Source of the DNA: Aliihoeflea sp052435735
GTDB taxonomy: Bacteria; Pseudomonadota; Alphaproteobacteria; Rhizobiales; Rhizobiaceae
DNA: 64,000 nucleotides
Direction: 5' to 3'
NCBI GenBank assembly: GCA_052435735.1
Contig: JBQVNB010000017.1
Span: 1-64,000 of the forward strand
Of the stretch, positions 18,507 to 27,268 are shown piece after piece (position 1 is the first letter of the stretch; every line of letters begins with the position of its first letter). Both the position numbers and the translations under genes were made by a program. Below the pieces are notes generated by a model that saw only the letters and a list, made by a program, of their open reading frames with translations, was not told the origin of the DNA and did no database searches.

Positions 18507-18863
18507 ATGTTCAAATTCGCAAAGACGGCCGCGCTTTCCGCGCTGATCGGCCTCGGCGCCCTTGCCGCCGCGCCCGCACAGGCCAACGCGACCGGCCTTC
18601 AGTTCCACGGCAATGCCGGCAACGTCACCGTCCAGTGGGGCGGCGGCTATCGCGGCGACCGCTGGCATCGCGGCGGCCCGCGCCATCATCGCCAGGCCTG
18701 CACCCCCGGTCAGGCGGTTCACAAGGCGGCGCGGATGGGCCTTCGCAATCCGCGCGTCGTCAACGCCAACCGCAACGTGATCCGCGTTGCCGGCCGCGCC
18801 TGGCGCCACGGCCGCACGGCGATCGTCTTCGCCCGCGCGCCGAACTGCCCGGTCATCAGATAA
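18507..18863 (+). CDS. Small secreted basic protein
   Basis: A 118-residue protein with a clear signal peptide (MFKFAKTAALSALIGLGALAAAPAQA, cleavage after AQA). The mature part is Gly-, His- and Arg-rich (YRGDRWHRGGPRHHRQAC), then AVHKAARMGLRNPRVVNANRNVIRVAGRAWRHGRTAIVFARAPNCPVI. The two cysteines, one in each half, could pair. This arrangement occurs in small antigen-like secreted proteins of Rhizobiales, but I cannot name a function. GAGGAG precedes the ATG. Confidence 0.8.
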   Translation: MFKFAKTAALSALIGLGALAAAPAQANATGLQFHGNAGNVTVQWGGGYRGDRWHRGGPRHHRQACTPGQAVHKAARMGLRNPRVVNANRNVIRVAGRAWRHGRTAIVFARAPNCPVIR

Positions 18864-18890
18864 GAGCCGCGAGACTGGTCCGCGGAAGAC

Positions 18891-18925
18891 GAAAGGCGCC
18901 GGACCGGCATGGTCCGGCGCCTTTC
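18891..18925. terminator. Long hairpin between convergent genes
   Basis: Perfect 15-bp stem GAAAGGCGCCGGACC / GGTCCGGCGCCTTTC with a 5-base loop, between the secreted-protein gene (+) and the DUF305 gene (-). It has no clear T run beyond CTTTC, so it is probably a shared bidirectional terminator. Confidence 0.75.
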
Positions 18926-18937
18926 GCACGTTCGGGA

Positions 18938-19312
18938 CTATTCGGTGTCGTTCGCCTCGAGCCAGGCTTCGAGCTGCGCGATCTCGCGCTCCTGCGCCGC
19001 GATGATCTCCTCGGCAAGCGCGCGCATCTCCGGGTCGTCGCCTTCCTCGATCTGGATGCGCGCCATGTCGATCGCGGCCTGATGATGCGGGATCATGCCG
19101 CGTGCGAAGTCGATGTCGGCATCGCCCGAATAGGCCATCGCGGCCATGTCCTCGTGCATCTGGTCCATCGCCGCGCGGTAGGCCGTCGTGGATGCGGATT
19201 CGCTTTGCGCGCCGCCGTGGCCGGCATGGCCGTCATGCGCGGTCTGCGCGTGAACACCGGCGGCGCCGAGGGCGAGCAGGGTGGTCAGGGCAATAGTTCG
19301 GGCAAGCTTCAT
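18938..19312 (-). CDS. DUF305-domain periplasmic protein
   Basis: A 124-residue protein with a signal peptide (MKLARTIALTTLLALGAAGVHA) and a His/Met-rich mature start (HDGHAGHGG). The DUF305 helical core includes DFARGMIPHHQAAIDMARIQIEEG and EEIIAAQEREIAQLEAWL. The MIPHHQ motif is the family hallmark and probably binds metal, with copper most often suggested. It starts at 19312 with a GAGGA ribosome site. It ends convergently with the secreted basic protein gene. Confidence 0.9.
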   Translation of the reverse strand: MKLARTIALTTLLALGAAGVHAQTAHDGHAGHGGAQSESASTTAYRAAMDQMHEDMAAMAYSGDADIDFARGMIPHHQAAIDMARIQIEEGDDPEMRALAEEIIAAQEREIAQLEAWLEANDTE

Positions 19313-19420
19313 CGGGAACCATCCTCGTGTTCGATGCAATCGGATAGAAGATAGAAGTTCCAGCAGGTGGAAGCTCAACCGGAAATTCTTGGGGGGCACC
19401 GGGGCGGATGGGACGGCGGG

Positions 19421-20917
19421 CTAGCGCGCTGAACCTCGGATCTGCCGTTCCAGTTCGCTTCCGAGGCGCAGGATTTCATCGACGAGCAGGTCGATGTCCG
19501 CATAGCGCGTGCGGTGGTTGCAGATCGCGGCGCGCAGGCAGTGCCTGCCGCGCAGCGTCGTGTCTGAAAGCACGGCGGTGCCGTTCTCCTGAAGCCGCAG
19601 CATGATCTCCACGTTCAGGGCCTTCACGGCCGCTTCGTCCAGATCTTGCAGATCGTAGCGGAAGCAGACGATGTCGATTGGGGCCTTCGCCACCAGACGG
19701 AGCCTCGGTTCGCCCTCGATGAGACGGGCCAGATATTGGGCCTGGTCGATGTTCTGGTCGATCAGGCGTCCGAATTTCTCGACGCCATGCTCCTTGAGGC
19801 TCATCCAGACCTTGAGTGCGCGGAAGCCGCGCGAGGTCTGCAGGCCGAACTCATGCAGCCAGTCGCCCGTGGCAAGCCCCCGTGGCGCCGGCTGGAGATA
19901 TTCGGGCATCGTGGCGAAAGTCTTGCGATGCGCGGCGGCGTCGCGCACCAGGCAGCAGCCGACATCGAAGGGCGCATGGAGCCATTTGTGCGGGTCGAGC
20001 GCCACCGAATCGGCGTGCTGAAGCCCGGCGACGAGCCGACGCCCGCGCGGCGCTATCGCCAGCAGTGCGCCGATGCACCCGTCGACATGGAGCCACAAAT
20101 CCTCTTTCGCGGCGAGTGCGGCCAGCGCTTCCAGATCGTCGATGGCGCCCGTATTCACGGCACCGGCATTGGCGATGATACACGCTGGCTGAAGGCCCGC
20201 CGCCCTGTCCTGCGCGATGGCCGCCTCGAGTGCAGAAAGGTCGATGCGGAATTCGGCGTCGCTTGCGATGCGCCGCAGGGCGCGGTTGCCCAGACCCAGC
20301 GTTTCGACCGCCTTGCGATGGCACGAATGAATCTGGTCGGAACCATAGAAGCGCAGCGGGCGGGCGAGCGCCGCCACGCCCTCTTCGCGGATGTCGATGC
20401 CCGCCTTGACGTTGCGCGCAACGGTGAGGCCAACGAGGTTGGCGATCGAGCCGCCGCTGACGAGCATTCCGCTGGCTCCGGCTGGAAATCCGACCATCTG
20501 CTTGCACCAGTCGATGACCTGCCGTTCGATGAGGACGGCGGCATGATTGCCGCCGCCCAGATTCGAGCCCTGGATGGCGGCGATGAAATCCCCCAGGGCG
20601 CCAGTCATGTTGCTGGAGCCCATATACCAGGCCCAGAAGCGCGGATGCACGTTGCCCATCGGGTAGGGCATGACGTTTTCGGATACGGCGCGAAGGATTT
20701 CGCCGAGAGGCTGAGGTTCGCGCGGCAGCGGCTCGGTGAAGCGTTCCCTCACATCCGCCGGCATATCGCTCCAGGCTGGACGCGTTCGCACGTCCCTGAG
20801 ATATGCCACCGCCTCGTCGACCACCCGATGGGCGATTCCGGCCATTTCGGGCCAGTCGACCGGGTCGAGCGTCTCTTCGGCGGCAATTGCGAGGGATGAG
20901 CGAACCGCGTCCATCAT
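19421..20917 (-). CDS. Group II pyridoxal-phosphate-dependent decarboxylase
   Basis: A 498-residue fold-type I PLP decarboxylase of the aromatic-amino-acid / glutamate / cysteine-sulfinate decarboxylase family. The cofactor lysine lies in DPHKWLHAPFDVGC. Other family markers are NVHPRFWAWYMGSSN, GSNLGGGNHAAVLIERQVIDW, SGGSIANLVGLTVARN, WLHVDGCIGALLAI and a C-terminal LRAAICNHRT. ATG 20917 follows AGGAG closely; ATG 20914 is equally possible. It is transcribed directly after the cysteine-synthase-like gene (16 bases between them), so the two probably act in one pathway. The substrate is unknown. Confidence 0.88.
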   Translation of the reverse strand: MMDAVRSSLAIAAEETLDPVDWPEMAGIAHRVVDEAVAYLRDVRTRPAWSDMPADVRERFTEPLPREPQPLGEILRAVSENVMPYPMGNVHPRFWAWYMGSSNMTGALGDFIAAIQGSNLGGGNHAAVLIERQVIDWCKQMVGFPAGASGMLVSGGSIANLVGLTVARNVKAGIDIREEGVAALARPLRFYGSDQIHSCHRKAVETLGLGNRALRRIASDAEFRIDLSALEAAIAQDRAAGLQPACIIANAGAVNTGAIDDLEALAALAAKEDLWLHVDGCIGALLAIAPRGRRLVAGLQHADSVALDPHKWLHAPFDVGCCLVRDAAAHRKTFATMPEYLQPAPRGLATGDWLHEFGLQTSRGFRALKVWMSLKEHGVEKFGRLIDQNIDQAQYLARLIEGEPRLRLVAKAPIDIVCFRYDLQDLDEAAVKALNVEIMLRLQENGTAVLSDTTLRGRHCLRAAICNHRTRYADIDLLVDEILRLGSELERQIRGSAR

Positions 20918-20933
20918 ATGCTCCTTTCGAGCC

Positions 20934-22019
20934 TCAAGCCGCGAACTGAAAGCCCGGCGTCGACAACGACAGCGCGTGTTCCTCCTCGTCCATCTCGGTC
21001 TCGATGCCCTCGAAAAGGGGCGTCGACAGATATCGCTCGCCGGTATCGGGAAGCATGCACAGGATGACCGAGCCGGCCGGCGCGCGTTCGGCGACCTGGC
21101 GGGCGATGCCAAAGGTCGCGCCCCCAGAGATGCCACAGAAAATGCCTTCCCCGCGTGCCAGGTCGCGCGTCCATTTCATGGCCTCGGGGCCGGCGATGGG
21201 AATAATTTCATCGTAAAGGTGTCCGTCGATCGCTTCCTGCAGGACGCTCGGGATGAAGTCGGGCGTCCAGCCCTGGATCTGATGCGGCTCGAAGGCGGGA
21301 TGGCTGGCTCCCGGTGCGCCGTCGCGGCCGCGCTCCTGCGCATGGCCGCTGCCGAGGAGTTGCGCGTTGGCCGGCTCGCTGAGCACGATCCGGGTCTCCG
21401 GACGCTCGCGTCGCAGCACGCGGCCGACGCCCGCAACGGTGCCGCCGGTCCCGTAGCCGGTCACGAAATAGTCGAGGCGCGACCCGGCGAAATCATTGAT
21501 GATCTCACGCGCGGTCGTCATTTCATGGATATCCGCGTTGGCCGCCGTCTCGAACTGGCGGGCGAGAAACCAGCCATTCGCCTCGGCCAGTTCGACCGCC
21601 TTCTGGTACATCCCGAACCCTTTGAGCGCGCGGGGCGTCAGCACGACCTTGGCGCCGAGCATTCGCATCAGCTTGCGCCGTTCGACCGAGAAGCTGTCGG
21701 CCATCGTGACCACGAGCGGGTATCCCTTCTGGGCGCACACGATCGCCAGCCCGATGCCTGTGTTGCCGCTCGTCGCCTCGACCACGGTCTGTCCGGGCTT
21801 CAGCAGGCCGCGCCGCTCGGCGTCCTCAATGATGTTGAGCGCGAGCCGGTCCTTGACCGATCCGGCCGGATTGAAGAACTCGGCCTTCACGTAGATCGTG
21901 GCGTGGTCGACGCCCAGATTGTTGATCCTGACGGTCGGCGTGTCGCCGACCGTATCGAGGATGCTGTCGAACAGCCGGCCCCTGCCGGTGGTGGTGCGTA
22001 TCGCTTCGTGCATGTGCAT
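20934..22019 (-). CDS. PLP-dependent cysteine synthase-like enzyme
   Basis: A 361-residue fold-type II PLP enzyme of the O-acetylserine sulfhydrylase / cystathionine beta-synthase group. It has the Schiff-base lysine motif NPAGSVKDR, the substrate loop EATSGNTGIGLAI, the PLP-phosphate loop GYGTGGTVAG, and ends with a Ser-rich loop. It catalyses beta-replacement on a serine derivative. Which nucleophile it uses (sulfide, sulfite, an amine) cannot be read. It starts at 22019 with AGGAG, precedes the decarboxylase, and faces a BTAD/TPR regulator at 22263. At 361 residues it is longer than CysK by a C-terminal extension rich in Glu and Ser. Confidence 0.85.
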   Translation of the reverse strand: MHMHEAIRTTTGRGRLFDSILDTVGDTPTVRINNLGVDHATIYVKAEFFNPAGSVKDRLALNIIEDAERRGLLKPGQTVVEATSGNTGIGLAIVCAQKGYPLVVTMADSFSVERRKLMRMLGAKVVLTPRALKGFGMYQKAVELAEANGWFLARQFETAANADIHEMTTAREIINDFAGSRLDYFVTGYGTGGTVAGVGRVLRRERPETRIVLSEPANAQLLGSGHAQERGRDGAPGASHPAFEPHQIQGWTPDFIPSVLQEAIDGHLYDEIIPIAGPEAMKWTRDLARGEGIFCGISGGATFGIARQVAERAPAGSVILCMLPDTGERYLSTPLFEGIETEMDEEEHALSLSTPGFQFAA

Positions 22020-22262
22020 GATCGATCTCCTGTGTGTGTGTCGTTTTCTGCTGGACGGCGGCCCAAGGCGACGATGCCGATCACGAGGCTCAGTTAATGC
22101 GGCGATCATCCGCTGGGTCGGTGTATTCTACGCCGAATGACCCGGTCGTGCTGATCCGGTCAGTGCGCTCTCCTCCATGCGCAGAAGCCGGATGCGATCA
22201 CCCGGCCATGGTGGTAAAGTCGAGCCGCGGGTGGGAGCGTGGTTGGAAGCGTGGAAACGTGC

Positions 22263-24287
22263 ATGGAAACGCTTGCACTGTGCGACGAGCCCGCTGCCGC
22301 CGCATTGACGATATCGATGTTCGGGCGGCTTTCCGTGGTTCGCAGCGGCGTTCCGGTCGACCTTCCGCCTTCGCGCAAGGTGCGGGCGCTGCTGGCGTAT
22401 CTGTCCGTTTCCGCGCACCCCGTTGGCCGCGGGCGTCTTTGCGAGCTTCTCGGCGACGTTCCGAACGATCCCAAGGGTGAACTGCGCTGGTGCCTGAGCA
22501 GGCTGAGGGCGATCCTCGACGAGCCGGGACGTGCCCGGGTCACTTCCAGAAGCGACATGATCTCGCTCGACCTGACGGACTGCATGGTCGACGCGGTGCA
22601 GGTCGAAGCAGCAATGCGGGCCGGACTGGAGACGCTCGATCTTGCCAGCCTGAGCAGGCTCTGCCGCCTCTTCGCCGGCGATTTCCTGGAAGGCCTGGAC
22701 CTGCAACGCAGCCCGCAACTCGACTATTGGGTGGCAACCCAGCGCAGCCGCTATCGCGCCAGCCATGCGGCCCTGCTCGAACGACTGGTGGCACTCTTGC
22801 CGAACGATCCACGCGAGGCGCGGCCGCATGTGGAGCGCTGGGTCGAGCTTTCCCCGTTCGACGCGCGGGCGCAAATCCTGCTTTTAAGAACTCTGCTTGC
22901 GTGCGGGCTGGCCGCCGAGGCCGAACAGCACCTCGCCGCGATCGCACGCTTGTTCGAGGCCGAGGATATGGAGTTCGACCCGATCCGGCGGGCGTGGCAG
23001 GAAATGCGCAACGATCAGGCGCCTGCCAAGCCTTCCGAGCGAGCGCCGGTCTACGCGATCGAACATGCCCATCAGGAGACGCCGGCGATCGAGCAGGCGC
23101 GACTGCAGCGGGCATCGCTTGCCGTCATGCCCTTCGCGGAGCCGGACAGGCTGAATGGCGAGGCCGGCTTTGCCGATGGCCTGACCCACGACATCATCAC
23201 GCGGCTCGCCAAGCTGCGGAACCTGTTCATCATCGCCCGCGGCTCCGTATTCGCACTTTCGGAACGAGGCACCGGGCCGGAGGATGCGGCGAAACGGCTG
23301 AATGTCGACTATTTCACCACCGGCATGGTGCGGCGAAGCGCCGGGCGCATCCTGGTGTCGGTGGAACTGGTCGAGGCGCGGACCACGAGGATCGTCTGGT
23401 CGGACGAATTCGACCTCAAACCGGACGACGCCTTCCTCCTCCTCGACGACATCTGCAACATGATCGTCTCCTCCATCGCCAGCGAGGTCGAGACCGCCGA
23501 GAAGAACCGCGCCATCCTGAAGCCGCCCAATTCGCTCAACGCCTGGGAGGCCTATCATCGCGGACTCTGGCACATGTACCGTTTCACCAAGACGGACAAC
23601 GATCTGGCGCTTCAGTTCTTCAAGCGCTCGAGCGAGGCCGATCCCACCTTTGCCCGTGCCTATGCGGGCATCTCGTTCACGCATTGGCAGAACGCCTTCC
23701 AGCACTGGGCCGATCGCGACCAGGAAGCCGATCTCGCCTACGAGGCGGCCGGCCGAAGCCTGATCGTCGACGATCACGACCCCGCGGCGCATTGGGCGAT
23801 GGGGCGGGCGCTGTGGTTGCGCAGCAATCAGGACCAGGCGGTCGCCGAACTGGAGCGGGCGGTGGACCTCAGCCCCAATTTCGCACTCGGCCACTACGCG
23901 CTCTCCTTCGTGCAATCCCAGTCCGGCGATCCCGCCGCCGCCATCGCCTCGTCGGATCATTCGCGCAGTTTGAGCCCGTTCGATCCGCTGCTGTTCGGCA
24001 TGCTCGGCGCCCGCGCCATGGCGCATGTGCGGCTTGGGGAATATGAGGAGGCCGCGGAATGGGCGATCAAGGCTTCTGCGAGGCCCAATGCCCACAACAT
24101 CATCCTGGCGATCGCCGCATATTGCCTGGCACTTGCCGGACGCGCCGATGAAGGGCGGGTGTTCGCGGCCATGATCCGAAAATCATTGCCGAATTTCGGT
24201 GTGAACGACTTTCTCTCCACCTTTCGATTCTCGCCGGAGGCAGAGGCGCTGTTTCGCACCGGCGCAAGTCGCGTGGGTCTGGATTGA
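22263..24287 (+). CDS. SARP-like transcriptional activator with BTAD and TPR domains
   Basis: A 674-residue regulator. Residues 10-100 form a winged helix of the OmpR/SARP type (ISMFGRLSVVRSGVPVDLPPSRKVRALLAYLS). About 110-230 is the bacterial transcriptional activation (BTAD) helical domain. A middle segment SLAVMPFAEPDRLNGEAGFADGLTHDIITRLAK resembles the TolB-like module seen in adenylate-cyclase-type regulators. The C-terminal third holds tetratricopeptide-like helices (NSLNAWEAYHRGLWHMY, DPAAHWAMGRALWLRSNQDQAVAELERAVDL). It points away from the cysteine-synthase-like gene, so it probably controls that operon. GTG 22239 is an alternative start. Confidence 0.85.
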   Translation: METLALCDEPAAAALTISMFGRLSVVRSGVPVDLPPSRKVRALLAYLSVSAHPVGRGRLCELLGDVPNDPKGELRWCLSRLRAILDEPGRARVTSRSDMISLDLTDCMVDAVQVEAAMRAGLETLDLASLSRLCRLFAGDFLEGLDLQRSPQLDYWVATQRSRYRASHAALLERLVALLPNDPREARPHVERWVELSPFDARAQILLLRTLLACGLAAEAEQHLAAIARLFEAEDMEFDPIRRAWQEMRNDQAPAKPSERAPVYAIEHAHQETPAIEQARLQRASLAVMPFAEPDRLNGEAGFADGLTHDIITRLAKLRNLFIIARGSVFALSERGTGPEDAAKRLNVDYFTTGMVRRSAGRILVSVELVEARTTRIVWSDEFDLKPDDAFLLLDDICNMIVSSIASEVETAEKNRAILKPPNSLNAWEAYHRGLWHMYRFTKTDNDLALQFFKRSSEADPTFARAYAGISFTHWQNAFQHWADRDQEADLAYEAAGRSLIVDDHDPAAHWAMGRALWLRSNQDQAVAELERAVDLSPNFALGHYALSFVQSQSGDPAAAIASSDHSRSLSPFDPLLFGMLGARAMAHVRLGEYEEAAEWAIKASARPNAHNIILAIAAYCLALAGRADEGRVFAAMIRKSLPNFGVNDFLSTFRFSPEAEALFRTGASRVGLD

Positions 24288-24387
24288 CGTCGCCGAGAAG
24301 GTTTCGGGGCTAAATTCCGACGGTGCGGCTTTGACCCGGCGTCATCGCAATCCGGTCGCGACGCTGGCGGGGCCGCGGTTGAAGCGA

Positions 24388-24463
24388 TGGTGGGCCCGGA
24401 GGGACTCGAACCCCCAACCAAGCGGTTATGAGCCGCCGGCTCTAACCATTGAGCTACAGGCCC
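24388..24463 (-). tRNA. tRNA-Ile2 (anticodon CAU, modified to lysidine)
   Basis: On the minus strand the 76 bases fold as a cloverleaf. The acceptor is GGGCCTG with CGGGCCC, the D arm is GCTCAATGGTTAGAGC, and the anticodon loop is CTCATAA with CAT. The T arm is GGGGGTTCGAGTCCC, and a genomic CCA ends at 24388. The anticodon-arm context CTCATAA followed by CCGCTTGG matches the minor isoleucine tRNA rather than elongator or initiator tRNA-Met. It reads AUA codons after TilS adds lysidine at C34. Confidence 0.93.
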
Positions 24464-24582
24464 CACACGGGTGTTGGCATTAGTGGCTTTTGGCCGGGTG
24501 CACAAGCTTTGCGGCGCCGCAATGCGCCCATAATCGCTGCTTACGCATTCAAATTCGATCCGCATATTCCGGGAGTTACCTC

Positions 24583-25314
24583 ATGCGCCTTCTCGTTTCG
24601 ACCGCCATCCTCGCGCTTGCCCTGCCGCTTGCCGCACACGCACAGGAAGAGCGGCCCTTTCCCAAGATCGTCGTCTCCGGCATGGGCGAGGCTGCCGTTG
24701 CGCCGGACATGGCGATCGTCAACCTTGCCGTTCTGCGCGAGGCCGAGACCGCGCGCGCGGCGCTCGACGACAATAACGAGGCGATGGCCGACGTGATCGC
24801 GGCGATGAAGGAGGCGGGGATCGCGGATCGCGACCTGCAGACGGCGGGGCTGTCGATCAACCCGCGCTACGTCTACCCGGAAAACAATGACGGCACGGAA
24901 CAGCCGCGGATCGTCGCCTATCAGGTGACCAACAATCTGACGATCCGCATCCGCGACATCGAGAAGGTGGGCGAGATCCTCGACCAGTCGGTGACGCTGG
25001 GCGTCAATCAGGGCGGGTCGATCTCCTTCGTCAACGACGATCCGTCGGCCGCGACCGCCGAGGCACGTCGCAAGGCCGTCGAGGATGCGATGGGCCGCGC
25101 ACGGACGCTGGCGGAAGCGGCCGGCGTGACGCTGGGCGACGTGATCGGGATGTCGGAGCGCACTGCACCGCCGCCAATGCCGATGCAGGAGCGCGCAATG
25201 ATGCGGATGGCGGCCGATTCGGGCGGCTCCGTTCCCGTCGAGACGGGCGAGAACAGCTATGTCGTCCATGTCGATGTGACGTTCGCCATCGGCGGCAGCG
25301 AAGCGCCCGAATAA
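24583..25314 (+). CDS. SIMPL-domain periplasmic protein
   Basis: A 243-residue protein with a signal peptide (MRLLVSTAILALALPLAAHA). It then has a SIMPL/DUF541 domain: ISVSGMGEAAVAP-like start (KIVVSGMGEAAVAPDMAIVNLAVL), a central AYQVTNNLTIRIRDIEKVGEILDQSVTLG, and ARTLAEAAGVTLGDVIGMSE near the end. Family members are periplasmic, often stress-related (YggE, BP26), with no enzymatic role shown. GGGAG precedes the ATG. Confidence 0.92.
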   Translation: MRLLVSTAILALALPLAAHAQEERPFPKIVVSGMGEAAVAPDMAIVNLAVLREAETARAALDDNNEAMADVIAAMKEAGIADRDLQTAGLSINPRYVYPENNDGTEQPRIVAYQVTNNLTIRIRDIEKVGEILDQSVTLGVNQGGSISFVNDDPSAATAEARRKAVEDAMGRARTLAEAAGVTLGDVIGMSERTAPPPMPMQERAMMRMAADSGGSVPVETGENSYVVHVDVTFAIGGSEAPE

Positions 25315-25334
25315 GGCGCTCAGCTTAGAGCGCG

Positions 25335-26756
25335 TCAGTTTCCCGGGCGCGGATCGATCGGCTCGACGGTGCCGAGATCGAGATGGCGCTCGAGGGCGGC
25401 GGCTCCGGCCAGGAGCCGCGCCTCGCCGCGCGGTCGGGCTGCGATCTGCAGGCCGACCGGCAGTCCTTCGCGCGTGAAACCGCAGGGAAGCGACAGCGCG
25501 GGGCCGGTCGTCAGCGTGATCGCGAAGGCGATGGTCAGCCAGTCGATATAGGTGTCGAATTTCACGCCGGCGCATTCGGTGACGTATCGGTTCTCGACCG
25601 GGAAGGGCGAGACGATGGTCGCGGGCGTCAGGAGGAGGTCGTACTTCTCGTAGAAGGCGAGGGCACGGGTGATGATGCCGGCGCGGCGTGCCTCGGCTTT
25701 CGCGACGTCGCCGACGGTGAGCGCCAAACCCTTCTCGATGTTCCAGATCACTTCCGGCTTCAGAAGATCGCGATGCGTTTCGAGCTTGGCGGCGTGGCCG
25801 GTGGCGAAGCTGACGGCGCGCAGCGTCTGGAAGGTTTCGCGCGCATCGGAAAGGTCGGGATGGGCATCGGTCACCTCGACGCCGAGCTCGGTGAAGCGAT
25901 AGGCCGCAGCTCGGCAGATTTCCGCCACCTCCGGATCGACCGGCGTGATGCCGCCGAGATCGGCGGAAAAAGCGACGCGCTTCGGCAGGGCACGGCTTTG
26001 CGCGGCCTTGCGGAAGCTGGTGCCGTCGCGCGGCAGCGAGATCGGATTGGCGGGATGTTCGCCGGTCATGGCGTCGAGAAGGAGCGCGAGATCCTCGACG
26101 GTGCGGGCCATCGGGCCTTCGACGGACAGGATATCGTCGACGAGCATGCCCGGATCGGCGGCGACGCGGCCGGGCGAGGGGCGCAGGCCGACGATGCCGT
26201 TGAAGCTTGCCGGGTTGCGCAGCGAGCCGCCGAGGTCCGAGCCCTGCGCCAGCCACGCCATTCCGGTGGCAAGCGCGACGGCCGAGCCGCCAGACGAGCC
26301 GGCGGCCGAGCGGGACGTGTTCCATGGATTGAGCGTCGCGCCGAAGACGTCGTTGAAGGTGTTCGCGCCGGCGCCGAATTCGGGCGTCGCGGTCTTGGCG
26401 TAGATGATGGCGCCTTCGTCTTCCAGATTCGCGACCATGACATCGGAGCGGGCAGGGACGTGATTCTCGAAGATGCGCGAGCCGTGGGTGGTGCGCACGC
26501 CTTCGACCTCGGTCAGGTCCTTGATGGCGACGGGCGCACCGGCAAGCTGGCCGCGCTCGGCGACCGGGCGCCCGGCGAGGTCATCGGCATGTTTGCGGGC
26601 GCGCTCGAAGGCGAGAGTGGGCAGCGCGTTGACGGCGGGGTCGACGGCGGCGATCCGTTCTTCCAGTGCGTCGAGCAGTTGGCGCGGCGACCATTTTTCG
26701 GTGCGCAGCCCATCGACGATTTCACAGGCGGATTTGCGGATCAGTTCGGACGTCAT
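25335..26756 (-). CDS. Amidase-signature family amidase
   Basis: A 473-residue hydrolase of the amidase-signature family, with the Ser-cisSer-Lys triad. The lysine lies in VAIKDLTEVEGVRTTHGSR and the Gly/Ser-rich signature lies in RSAAGSSGGSAVALATGMAW. The catalytic serine follows in QGSDLGGSLRNPASF, matching the GSDTGGSIR type. It belongs with the broad GatA-like amidases, but there is no GatB/GatC nearby, so it acts on a small amide. ATG 26756 has a GGGAGG ribosome site. It ends convergently with the SIMPL gene. Confidence 0.9.
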   Translation of the reverse strand: MTSELIRKSACEIVDGLRTEKWSPRQLLDALEERIAAVDPAVNALPTLAFERARKHADDLAGRPVAERGQLAGAPVAIKDLTEVEGVRTTHGSRIFENHVPARSDVMVANLEDEGAIIYAKTATPEFGAGANTFNDVFGATLNPWNTSRSAAGSSGGSAVALATGMAWLAQGSDLGGSLRNPASFNGIVGLRPSPGRVAADPGMLVDDILSVEGPMARTVEDLALLLDAMTGEHPANPISLPRDGTSFRKAAQSRALPKRVAFSADLGGITPVDPEVAEICRAAAYRFTELGVEVTDAHPDLSDARETFQTLRAVSFATGHAAKLETHRDLLKPEVIWNIEKGLALTVGDVAKAEARRAGIITRALAFYEKYDLLLTPATIVSPFPVENRYVTECAGVKFDTYIDWLTIAFAITLTTGPALSLPCGFTREGLPVGLQIAARPRGEARLLAGAAALERHLDLGTVEPIDPRPGN

Positions 26757-26824
26757 TCCATGTGCCTCCCAAATTGCCGTTCCCTGATAGCGGGGCGGGA
26801 AAGGACGTCCAAGGGCCAGACAGC

Positions 26825-26849
26825 AAAAAGCCCGGCGAAACCGCCGGGC
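26825..26849 (-). terminator. Rho-independent terminator of the 76-residue gene
   Basis: Read on the minus strand: 8-bp stem GCCCGGCG/CGCCGGGC around GTTT, then TTTTT. It lies 23 bases after the small minus-strand gene at 26872-27102 and supports that gene being real. Confidence 0.88.
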
Positions 26850-26871
26850 CAGAACGAACAACCTCCAATGA

Positions 26872-27102
26872 TCAGGCGAAGCGCGCGGTGGCGCGGCTGC
26901 GCGTCGCAGAGGGCGACACGAATGCCTCGGCCAGTTCGAGGTCTTCATGTCCGATCAGGCGCTTCGGATCGCTGCCGATGGCGTCGATGATTTCGGGCGC
27001 AAGGGCATTGGCGGCGAGTGCCGAGTCCCAGGCGTTGCGGGCTTCGCGCTCTGCGCGGATCAAGGCGGAGAGAGCGAGAATGAGCCGGTCGCGATGGTCC
27101 AT
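26872..27102 (-). CDS. Small hypothetical protein
   Basis: A 76-residue, mostly helical protein starting MDHRDRLILALSALIRAEREARNAWD and ending in a Ser/Arg-rich tail (SPSATRSRATARFA). No domain is recognised. Its ribosome site is weak, but a strong intrinsic terminator follows the stop codon on the same strand and it stands in the divergent position upstream of the topoisomerase gene, so it is plausible as a real gene. Confidence 0.55.
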   Translation of the reverse strand: MDHRDRLILALSALIRAEREARNAWDSALAANALAPEIIDAIGSDPKRLIGHEDLELAEAFVSPSATRSRATARFA

Positions 27103-27268
27103 GAGGGGTATGCCTATGTCTTCTTGTGATCGTCTTTTGCGGCCAGCCTTTTGGGGCGGGCGGATGGAAACGCGAATGGACAGGCGCGGTTCCCACGCGA
27201 CGCGCTTCCTGAAAGGAACCTTCGAAGCATCCGGCGCATTTGGCGAAACCGACCAGGAGCGATGCGGC

